Of a stretch of 5,050 bases of DNA, positions 1 through 5,050 are shown piece after piece (position 1 is the stretch's first letter; every line of letters begins with the position of its first letter). The stretch comes from Bacteroides sp. CAG:1060 (GTDB lineage: Bacteria; Bacteroidota; Bacteroidia; Bacteroidales; UBA932). A model generated the notes under the pieces. That model was not told the origin of the DNA. It ran no database searches and saw only the letters and a list, made by a program, of their open reading frames with translations. The stretch lies in the NCBI GenBank assembly GCA_000432655.1, contig HF986320.1, positions 1 to 5,050 on the forward strand. Reading direction: 5' to 3'. A program made the translations under genes and the position numbers.

Positions 1-249
1 CAGGCCCTCAAGACGCTCGAAAAGCAGTCCCGCGCCGCTCACAGGAGTGAAATTATCATCGAAACGCCATATCGCAACGATTCCATGCTCGCGGATATGC
101 TGGAGGTCCTGTCGCCCGACACCCGCATCTGCATCGCTGCTGACATCAGTCTTGAGACCCAATTCATACGCACCCGCAAAGTGTCGGAGTGGCGCAAATC
201 CCCGATGACCGTCGGGAAACGTCCCTGTGTATTCATAATACTCGCATAA
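1..249 (+). CDS. RsmI-like SAM-dependent methyltransferase, C-terminal part (5' end outside window)
   Basis: An open frame enters from the left edge in phase with base 1 and gives 82 residues before TAA. The segment IIIETPYRND followed by a Leu/Met-rich helix, then RICIAADISL and a final KRPCVFIILA strand, matches the C-terminal half of the tetrapyrrole methylase fold as found in RsmI (YraL) relatives. There the ETPYR motif lies near the SAM pocket and the last strand closes the sheet. E. coli RsmI 2'-O-methylates C1402 of 16S rRNA. This copy stops right after the last strand, without the longer tail of the E. coli protein, which is what I recall for Bacteroidota homologues, so the exact substrate is inferred. 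The stop lies 3 bases before the mtaB ATG, indicating co-transcription and possibly translational coupling. The fold assignment is fairly secure; the rRNA target is less so. Confidence 0.8.
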   Translation, partial: QALKTLEKQSRAAHRSEIIIETPYRNDSMLADMLEVLSPDTRICIAADISLETQFIRTRKVSEWRKSPMTVGKRPCVFIILA

Positions 250-252
250 TCG

Positions 253-1488
253 ATGAAAATAGCATTTCTTACTCTCGGCTGCAAGCTGAACTACGCCGAG
301 ACGTCCACATACGAAAGAGGTTTCAAGGAGGCCGGGCTCGAAGTGGTGCCATGGCAGCAGAAAGCCGACATATACCTTGTGAACACCTGCTCGGTCACCG
401 CAACTTCCGACAGCAAATCGCGCAACCTGATACGTAAGGTGCATCGGGTCAATCCTTCGGCAAGAATCGTAGTGACAGGGTGCAGCGCCCAGTTAAGGCG
501 GGAAGAGATAGAGCGCATCAGCGGCGTGACCCGCGTATTCGGAGCGGAAGAGAAATCCCTTGTCGTAAGCGAGACTCTCCACGGAGGCGCAGTCCCGGGG
601 ACGGACATTCCCCGCGTATTCGGAGCCTACAGCACAGGAGAAAGGACCCGTTCGTTTCTGAAAGTACAGGACGGGTGCAACAATTTCTGCAAATATTGTA
701 CAGTACCATACGCCAGAGGCCGCAGCCGCAACATTCCAATAAGCGAATGTGTGGAAAATGCCCGGAAAATAGCATCCGAGGGAATAAAGGAAATAGTCCT
801 TACCGGAGTCAATACCGGTGATTTCGGGCGAACCACCGGCGAGTCCTTTCTGGACCTTCTGAAAGCCCTGAACGATGTGGACGGCATAGAAAGATACAGG
901 ATTTCCAGTATAGAGCCCAACCTTATCACGGAAGAGATAGTGGATTGGATAGCTTCCGGGACCAAGTTCCAGCCGCATTTCCACATACCGCTCCAGACCG
1001 GAGCCGACAGCCAGCTCGAAGCCATGGGAAGACACTACGACACGGCATTCTTCAGAGGCAGAATCGACTATATCCGCTCCAGGATGGAAGCACCGGGCCG
1101 TCCTAAGGTATTTTTCGGGATAGATGTGATGGTCGGACTTCCAGGCGAAAGCGAAGAACTTTTCCTGCAGACCAAAGAGTTCATAGAATCCGTAAAGCCG
1201 GCGTTCATCCATGTATTCCCCTACTCCAAAAGGCCGGGAACTCCTGCGGCGTCAATGCCGGGACAAGTGAGCGAAGAGGAGAAAAAGAGCAGAGTGGCGG
1301 TTCTGGAAGAATTGTGCACCAGACTCCACGAAGAGTTCGTGGAGGAGAACAGAGGCGTCGCCGAGAAAGTGCTTTTCGAGTCCGCCTGCAAAGACGGCAT
1401 GATGGAAGGCTATACGGGCAACTATATCCGCGTCAGAAGGCCTTACGACAAATCCCTTGTCAACACCATAGTGGACATCACCCTATGA
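253..1488 (+). CDS. mtaB: tRNA (N6-L-threonylcarbamoyladenosine(37)-C2)-methylthiotransferase MtaB
   Basis: This 411-residue radical-SAM enzyme belongs to the methylthiotransferase family. It converts t6A37 to ms2t6A37 in tRNAs reading ANN codons, using SAM and two 4Fe-4S clusters. The N-terminal domain carries the three auxiliary-cluster cysteines at C10 (LGCKLNYAE), C46 (VNTCSVT) and C77 (VTGCSAQ). The radical-SAM motif CNNFCKYC gives C142, C146 and C149, followed by TVPYARGRSR. Further family signatures are IVLTGVNTGD (181-190), HIPLQTGAD (244-252) and DVMVGLPGE (291-299). The LGCKLNYAE and PYARGRSR motifs fit the MtaB branch better than MiaB or RimO. The C-terminal TRAM-like region (about 366-411) is short and ends at the convergent overlap with the downstream gene. 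The ATG is chosen because it follows the upstream stop by 3 bases and begins the first family strand (MKIAFLTLGC). No Shine-Dalgarno is visible. Confidence 0.95.
   Translation: MKIAFLTLGCKLNYAETSTYERGFKEAGLEVVPWQQKADIYLVNTCSVTATSDSKSRNLIRKVHRVNPSARIVVTGCSAQLRREEIERISGVTRVFGAEEKSLVVSETLHGGAVPGTDIPRVFGAYSTGERTRSFLKVQDGCNNFCKYCTVPYARGRSRNIPISECVENARKIASEGIKEIVLTGVNTGDFGRTTGESFLDLLKALNDVDGIERYRISSIEPNLITEEIVDWIASGTKFQPHFHIPLQTGADSQLEAMGRHYDTAFFRGRIDYIRSRMEAPGRPKVFFGIDVMVGLPGESEELFLQTKEFIESVKPAFIHVFPYSKRPGTPAASMPGQVSEEEKKSRVAVLEELCTRLHEEFVEENRGVAEKVLFESACKDGMMEGYTGNYIRVRRPYDKSLVNTIVDITL
530..626 (+). repeat. Exact 16-bp in-frame direct repeat within mtaB
   Basis: The sequence CCCGCGTATTCGGAGC occurs at 530-545 and again at 611-626. 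The two copies are 81 bases apart, so they are in the same reading frame, and both encode RVFGA (residues 94-98 and 121-125). They sit in the linker between the N-terminal methylthiotransferase domain and the radical-SAM core. The repeat itself is certain; whether it has any meaning is not. Confidence 0.75.
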
Positions 1489-2335
1489 CAAGTCCGTCAT
1501 AGGCCGGATGAACATGCTCCGGAAGCATCTTGCAAAACTCCTCGTACCGGGGAAGAAGATGCGAGATATGAGTGATATAGGACTCCTTAGCCCCTACCCT
1601 CTCGAAGAAATCAAGACACTGCTGAAGTGAGGGATGTGAACGGTGCTCGTCTATCTTGACACATCCGAGAGTAATGCAGTCCAGGCCCTCCAGTTTGGCG
1701 TATTCACTCTCATCAATATGCTTGATGTCAGTAAGGTAGGCAATGTTCCCGAACCTGTATCCAAGCACGCTAATCTCATTCGTGCTAAGGTGCCACCCCT
1801 GGATAGGCACCACCTCCGCCACAGCATCAGCAGCGGACTCCGGAGCATAATGTCTGTACCCGAAACCCTTTTCCCACACCAGCACCTCTTCGTTGGCGTT
1901 GGAATGGACCTTGAACGGTGCGACAGAATCCAATATGTGCACCCTCCACTCCGGAGAGCCGGGATACTTGGTCTGGGCAAACGCATACGAATACTCTTTC
2001 TTGAGAGAATCCACCACGTATTGCTGGCAATAGATATTGACCGGATGATGCTCAAGAAGATTAAACGCACGGATGTCGTCCAGTCCGCCGGTATGGTCCT
2101 TATGATTGTGTGTCAGCAGAATGGCATCAAGATGTCTTACATTGCTGCGAATCATCTGATATCTGAAGTCCGGACCGGCATCCACAAGTATTGTAAGTCC
2201 GCAATATTCGACAAGAGCGGAAGACCGCAGACGCTTGTCTCTTGGATCTGTAGATTTGCACACAGGGCAGTCACATCCTATCATCGGCACGCCCTGTGAT
2301 GTGCCTGTTCCCAAAAAAGTAAGTTTCGCTTTCAT
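1478..2335 (-). CDS. PhnP-like MBL-fold metal-dependent hydrolase
   Basis: This 285-residue protein has the metallo-beta-lactamase fold of the PhnP / cyclic-phosphate phosphodiesterase type. Counting from the ATG, it opens with FLGTGTSQGVP and a C-x-C-x2-C cluster (C21, C23, C26), which in E. coli PhnP binds a structural zinc. The catalytic HxHxDH motif is H76, H78, D80, H81 (LTHNHKDHTGG). Other likely ligands are H182 (GWHLSTN), D203 (YLTDIKHI) and the pair H256/H259 (THISH), with the same three-residue spacing as H222/H225 of PhnP. PhnP hydrolyses 5-phosphoribosyl 1,2-cyclic phosphate in the C-P lyase pathway. No phn gene is visible here, so the substrate may be another cyclic or diester phosphate. 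The start is the ATG at 2335; a TTG lies directly before it. The gene follows recQ by 25 bases and overlaps mtaB tail-to-tail by 11 bases. The fold is sure; the substrate is not. Confidence 0.87.
   Translation of the reverse strand: MKAKLTFLGTGTSQGVPMIGCDCPVCKSTDPRDKRLRSSALVEYCGLTILVDAGPDFRYQMIRSNVRHLDAILLTHNHKDHTGGLDDIRAFNLLEHHPVNIYCQQYVVDSLKKEYSYAFAQTKYPGSPEWRVHILDSVAPFKVHSNANEEVLVWEKGFGYRHYAPESAADAVAEVVPIQGWHLSTNEISVLGYRFGNIAYLTDIKHIDESEYAKLEGLDCITLGCVKIDEHRSHPSLQQCLDFFERVGAKESYITHISHLLPRYEEFCKMLPEHVHPAYDGLVIG
1482..1503. other. Inverted repeat spanning the convergent mtaB / hydrolase 3' ends
   Basis: CCTATGAC (1482-1489) and GTCATAGG (1496-1503) are perfect 8-bp complements with a six-base spacer. 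The left arm contains the mtaB stop TGA, and the whole element lies in the last codons of the hydrolase gene. The hairpin forms equally in either transcript. No T-run follows on either strand, so it is not a standard intrinsic terminator. It might help define 3' ends or RNA stability, but that is inference. Confidence 0.4.
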
Positions 2336-2342
2336 CAAATGT

Positions 2343-2350
2343 CAAAGATA
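2343..2350 (-). promoter_or_regulatory. Candidate Bacteroidota -7 box upstream of the PhnP-like gene
   Basis: Read on the minus strand this is TATCTTTG, a full match to TAnnTTTG, the -7 consensus recognised by the primary sigma factor of Bacteroidota. It lies in the 25-base gap after recQ, and only seven bases separate it from the ATG at 2335. No clear TTG-type -33 element lies at the expected distance. If used, it would let the hydrolase be transcribed independently of recQ with almost no 5' leader. Confidence 0.45.
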
Positions 2351-2360
2351 CGCAAAAAAC

Positions 2361-4151
2361 TCACGACTTGTCCACAGATTTGTCATATCGTGAGCGTTCG
2401 TCCTGCGACAAGGATTTGGACCTTATGCTCCGGCATACGTCGCATTGTCCGCAATCCGAGCTCTCGTTCTGTCCGAAATACTTCAGAAGAAATCTTGAGC
2501 GGCACTCGTCAGTCTCGGAGGCATATTCCACCATAGCCTGCGTGCGGCGGATAAAATTGTCCTTAAGGAAATTGTATTTCCCCGGCTGGAGGTCCAGGTT
2601 GCCGGGCATGAGCCTGCCGTGATGAAGGAAAATCACACTGTCGTGGGATGCCGGCACATATTTGATAAGGTGCAGAACTGAAAGACTATAAAGAAGTTGT
2701 CTTAACGACGGGACGGACACACCGCACTGCCGGGAAAGATATTCCTCGTCCACAGGCACCGAGAAAGAGAATATTCCGGGATACTTCCGTATCATGAGTT
2801 CCAGCAGCCGCTCCTGCATGGCATCCTGAAATTCAAAATCATACAGAGCCTTACGGTCAATCAGTATTTTCACCCTCGTGGCGATATCCACATCCTCGCT
2901 GTAGCTGAGATGGTCCGACATCTCCAGATATTTGATTGCATAGAGCACTTCAGTCTGCTTCAGGGAGAAATGCTTGCAGAAAAGCGGGATATCGAATTTC
3001 AGCTGCGCCCCCATGCCCTGCTCGTAGGGTATCTGGGAGAATATGTGTATCTTCTGATATATGTCCTCTATATATTCCGGACTCGGGAACGATAGCTTGG
3101 TGAGCATCCCGATTCTTCTGATATCCGATGAATTCCACACCAGCACAGCCCATGACCGCTGCCCGTCACGACCTGCTCTTCCTGCCTCCTGAAAATACGA
3201 TTCCAGGCTGTCGGCAAGGCCAAGGTGCACCACAAATCTCACGTCAGGCTTGTCAATTCCCATCCCGAATGCATTTGTGCACACCATCACGCGAATCTCC
3301 CCATTCTTCCAGGCTTCCTGACGCTCCGCCCTCGTGGCGGGACTCAATCCGGCATGATAGAAAGAAGCGCTGACCCCCTGTGAGATAAGAAGGGAGGATA
3401 TTTCCTCGCACTTGCCGCGACTTCGCATATAGACAATCCCGGAGCCGGGCACCGACCGGCACACGTCAAGAAGTTTGCCGAACTTATCCTCGCATTTGCG
3501 TACCACATAAGTAAGGTTGGGCCTCTCAAAGCCGCTGCGCAGTATCTTGAACCGTGAGCGCGAGCGCTCCCTCTGACTCTGCGTCCCCTCAGGGATAAGT
3601 TTCTCCACTATGTCCTGCACCACCTGCGGAGTAGCCGTGGCGGTAAGAGCTATCACCGGAGCCTGTACAATCTTTCTTATATCTGAGATATGCAGGTAAT
3701 CCGGTCTGAAATCATATCCCCACTGGGAAATACAATGAGCCTCATCCACTACTATATAGCTTATTTTCAGCACATCCAGATAGGAGCGGAACAGCTGCGT
3801 AGAAAGACGCTCCGGAGAGATGTACAGGAACTTGAAGTCCCCGTAGGCGGCGTTGTTAAGCGCAAGGTCTATCTCCCGTCTTCCCATTCCCGCATATACG
3901 GCAAGAGCCTTTATCCCGCGCTGTTCGAGATTCTGTACCTGATCTTTCATCAGAGCTACCAAAGGCGTAACTACCAGAGCGATACCGTCCTTCATCAAGG
4001 CCGGGACCTGAAAGCACACCGACTTCCCTCCTCCGGTGGGAAGTATGGCAAGAACATCATCTCCGGCAAGCGCTGAAGTGATGATTTCTTCCTGCATGGG
4101 ACGAAACGAATCGTAGCCCCAATATTCTTTCAATACCTCTGTAGCAGTCAT
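2361..4151 (-). CDS. recQ: RecQ-family ATP-dependent DNA helicase (Bacteroidota-type, C-terminal zinc cluster)
   Basis: A 596-residue superfamily 2 helicase of the RecQ family, which unwinds DNA 3'-5' in recombination and fork repair. Motif 0 is FRPMQEEII (16-24, Q20), Walker A LPTGGGKS (37-44), motif II DEAH (136-139) in VVDEAHCISQWGYDFRP, motif III ALTATATP (168-175), motif V TNAFGMGIDKPDVR (292-305), and motif VI QEAGRAGRDG (321-330). The zinc cysteines C550, C567, C570 and C573 reproduce the 17-3-3 spacing of E. coli RecQ (C380-C403). Here they follow a region of about 200 residues that probably contains the winged helix, instead of directly following the helicase core. No HRDC domain is present. 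An Arg/Ser-rich insert lies at about 188-201. The ATG at 4151 is chosen because it starts the family N-terminus (TEVLKEYWGYDSFRP); an in-frame extension to a TTG at 4232 would cross the dnaK terminator. The protein may act alone, since no partner gene is evident. Confidence 0.93.
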   Translation of the reverse strand: MTATEVLKEYWGYDSFRPMQEEIITSALAGDDVLAILPTGGGKSVCFQVPALMKDGIALVVTPLVALMKDQVQNLEQRGIKALAVYAGMGRREIDLALNNAAYGDFKFLYISPERLSTQLFRSYLDVLKISYIVVDEAHCISQWGYDFRPDYLHISDIRKIVQAPVIALTATATPQVVQDIVEKLIPEGTQSQRERSRSRFKILRSGFERPNLTYVVRKCEDKFGKLLDVCRSVPGSGIVYMRSRGKCEEISSLLISQGVSASFYHAGLSPATRAERQEAWKNGEIRVMVCTNAFGMGIDKPDVRFVVHLGLADSLESYFQEAGRAGRDGQRSWAVLVWNSSDIRRIGMLTKLSFPSPEYIEDIYQKIHIFSQIPYEQGMGAQLKFDIPLFCKHFSLKQTEVLYAIKYLEMSDHLSYSEDVDIATRVKILIDRKALYDFEFQDAMQERLLELMIRKYPGIFSFSVPVDEEYLSRQCGVSVPSLRQLLYSLSVLHLIKYVPASHDSVIFLHHGRLMPGNLDLQPGKYNFLKDNFIRRTQAMVEYASETDECRSRFLLKYFGQNESSDCGQCDVCRSIRSKSLSQDERSRYDKSVDKS

Positions 4152-4155
4152 AACG

Positions 4156-4163
4156 CAAATATA
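4156..4163 (-). promoter_or_regulatory. Candidate Bacteroidota -7 box for recQ
   Basis: On the minus strand this reads TATATTTG, a perfect TAnnTTTG match. It lies between the dnaK terminator and the recQ ATG, with only four bases (CGTT) before the start codon. No convincing -33 element is present; the stretch at that distance is the terminator T-run. A start site at the usual distance would fall at or near the A of the ATG, implying a leaderless message. Confidence 0.5.
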
Positions 4164-4176
4164 ATACTCAGGCGTG

Positions 4177-4218
4177 AAGAAAAAAAATGTCGCAGACCCG
4201 TTTCCGGATCTGCGACAT
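4177..4218 (-). terminator. Intrinsic terminator of dnaK
   Basis: In the minus-strand transcript a 10-bp perfect stem (4209-4218 with 4187-4196) is extended after one mismatch by three more pairs, closed by a four-base loop. Eight consecutive T residues (4187-4180) follow at the base of the stem, then CTT. It lies 26 bases after the dnaK stop and just before the recQ promoter. It should insulate recQ from the abundant dnaK transcript. On the plus strand no T-run follows, so it acts in one direction. Confidence 0.9.
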
Positions 4219-4244
4219 ATAATATAAGTCAAGCGGACAAGCCG

Positions 4245-5050
4245 TTAGTTGTTGCCATAGTCAGGAGCCGGACCCTGTGGACCTTCAGGATTCTGCGGGC
4301 CCTGTGGGCCTTCCGGGTTCTGAGGACCCTGAGGACCTGACTGCTGTGCAGCCTTGGCCATATCTTCGGAAGCTGCATGCCAAGCAGCCTCAAGCTCAGA
4401 ATTGTACCTGTCGATATCAGCGATATTCTTCTCGTCCACGGCTTTCTTCAGACCGTCGCAAGCGCTCTCGATGGCACTCTTCTTCTCTGCAGGAATCTTA
4501 TCGCCATATTCCTTAAGGTTCTTCTGGGTCTGGAAGACCATTGCATCTGCATTGTTGATCTTGTCAACCCTTTCCTTCTCAGCCTTGTCGGCCTCCTCGT
4601 TGGCCTTGGCCTCATCACGCATTCTCTTGATCTCCTCATCACTCAGACCGCTTGAAGCCTCGATACGGATGTGCTGCTCCTTGCCTGTAGCCTTATCCTT
4701 GGCTGACACACTGAGGATACCGTTGGTATCGATATCGAATGAAACTTCAATCTGAGGTATTCCACGCGGAGCCGGAGCGATTCCATCAAGATGGAAGACA
4801 CCGATCTGCTTGTTGTCCTTAGCCATTGGACGCTCACCCTGAAGGACGCGTACCTCTACTGAAGGCTGGTTGTCAGCTGCAGTGGAGAATACCTGCTCCT
4901 TGTGTACAGGAATGGTAGTGTTGGCCTCGATGAGCTTGGTCATCACGCCGCCGAGAGTCTCGATACCGAGAGAAAGCGGAGTAACGTCGAGAAGAAGCAC
5001 GTCCTTCACGTCACCGGCAAGCACACCACCCTGAATAGCAGCACCGATAG
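4245..5050 (-). CDS. dnaK: Chaperone protein DnaK (Hsp70), C-terminal part (5' end outside window)
   Basis: The last 267 codons of dnaK run in from the right edge; roughly 372 residues, mainly the ATPase domain, lie outside the window. DnaK binds exposed hydrophobic segments of client proteins in an ATP cycle driven by DnaJ and GrpE. Visible are the end of the ATPase domain (IGAAIQGG), the linker and first SBD strand ([18 protein letters not shown]), the pocket segment [10 protein letters not shown] with the conserved arch Ala, [20 protein letters not shown] and [11 protein letters not shown]. The helical lid starts at [12 protein letters not shown] and continues through YGDKIP to MAKAAQQS. 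The M404 of E. coli is Leu here. The final 30 residues are unusual: two and a half copies of GPQGPQNPE and then an ending in PDYGNN, without the acidic EEV-type terminus common in DnaK. The GTG at 5022-5024 is internal, not a start. A strong terminator follows the stop. Confidence 0.97.
   Translation of the reverse strand, partial: IGAAIQGGVLAGDVKDVLLLDVTPLSLGIETLGGVMTKLIEANTTIPVHKEQVFSTAADNQPSVEVRVLQGERPMAKDNKQIGVFHLDGIAPAPRGIPQIEVSFDIDTNGILSVSAKDKATGKEQHIRIEASSGLSDEEIKRMRDEAKANEEADKAEKERVDKINNADAMVFQTQKNLKEYGDKIPAEKKSAIESACDGLKKAVDEKNIADIDRYNSELEAAWHAASEDMAKAAQQSGPQGPQNPEGPQGPQNPEGPQGPAPDYGNN
4269..4337 (-). repeat. 27-bp tandem repeat encoding the DnaK C-terminal GPQGPQNPE tail
   Basis: Two full 27-base units (4311-4337 and 4284-4310) and a partial third (4269-4283) encode [18 protein letters not shown] and GPQGP. 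The two full units differ at six positions, all synonymous, so the peptide is identical although the DNA has drifted. That pattern suggests the amino-acid repeat is old and kept, not a fresh slippage product or an assembly artefact. Confidence 0.9.

Noticed and set aside
493..1212. Long open frame of 239 codons on the minus strand
   Set aside because: It lies wholly antisense to mtaB, whose cluster cysteines and family motifs are all intact. Its translation is rich in Phe, Tyr and Cys without any recognisable domain, as expected of a shadow frame.
1504..1528. Further small hairpins (CCGGA/TCCGG and ATGCT/AGCAT) after the mtaB stop
   Set aside because: They are weak, mutually exclusive, within the hydrolase coding sequence, and no T-run follows, so a terminator call is not justified.
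1643..2299. Open frame of 218 codons on the plus strand
   Set aside because: It is antisense to the PhnP-like gene, which has a full set of metal ligands. The plus-strand product shows no family motif, and convergent placement with mtaB explains the region without it.
4152..4232. N-terminal extension of RecQ to a TTG at 4232
   Set aside because: The extra 27 residues would be encoded by the terminator stem, its T-run and the promoter box, and have no counterpart in the RecQ family.
4269..4337. Collagen-like domain in DnaK
   Set aside because: Gly does not recur every third residue throughout; the 9-residue unit has Gly at positions 1 and 4 only, so a collagen triple helix is not supported.
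4354..4755. Ser/Leu-rich open frame on the plus strand opposite dnaK, resembling a hydrophobic membrane protein
   Set aside because: The hydrophobicity arises from reading the antisense of the charged DnaK lid helices. The minus strand is unmistakably dnaK.
5022..5024. GTG as a start for a separate short DnaK-like protein
   Set aside because: The frame stays open to the window edge, and the upstream residues IGAAIQGG match the continuous DnaK sequence.

Overview
The window looks like a core chromosomal segment of a member of the Bacteroidota, probably Bacteroidales. Three things point there. No gene start has a convincing Shine-Dalgarno sequence. The two same-strand gene starts are preceded by TAnnTTTG boxes, the Bacteroidota -7 promoter consensus. 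The RecQ protein has its zinc-binding cluster at the extreme C-terminus, an arrangement I associate with Bacteroidota. I see no mobile element, CRISPR array, tRNA or rRNA, and no intergenic stretch over 100 bases.

Left part, plus strand: the last 82 codons of an RsmI-like (tetrapyrrole methylase family) methyltransferase end 3 bases before mtaB, the tRNA ms2t6A methylthiotransferase. The two probably form an operon devoted to RNA modification for translation.

Middle, minus strand: a PhnP-like metallo-beta-lactamase-fold hydrolase converges on mtaB, and the two reading frames overlap by 11 bases at their 3' ends. A short inverted repeat covers both stops. Upstream of the hydrolase, 25 bases away on the same strand, is a RecQ-family DNA helicase. 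The two could be co-transcribed, but each also has its own candidate -7 box very close to its ATG.

Right part, minus strand: the 3' two-fifths of dnaK (substrate-binding domain, lid and tail) enters from the right edge. It ends at a strong intrinsic terminator that separates it from recQ. Its disordered tail is built from a nine-residue Gly/Pro/Gln repeat and lacks the usual acidic EEV-type ending.

I found no convincing undescribed multi-gene system. The most notable points are the DnaK tail, the RecQ domain order, the candidate leaderless promoters and the convergent overlap.
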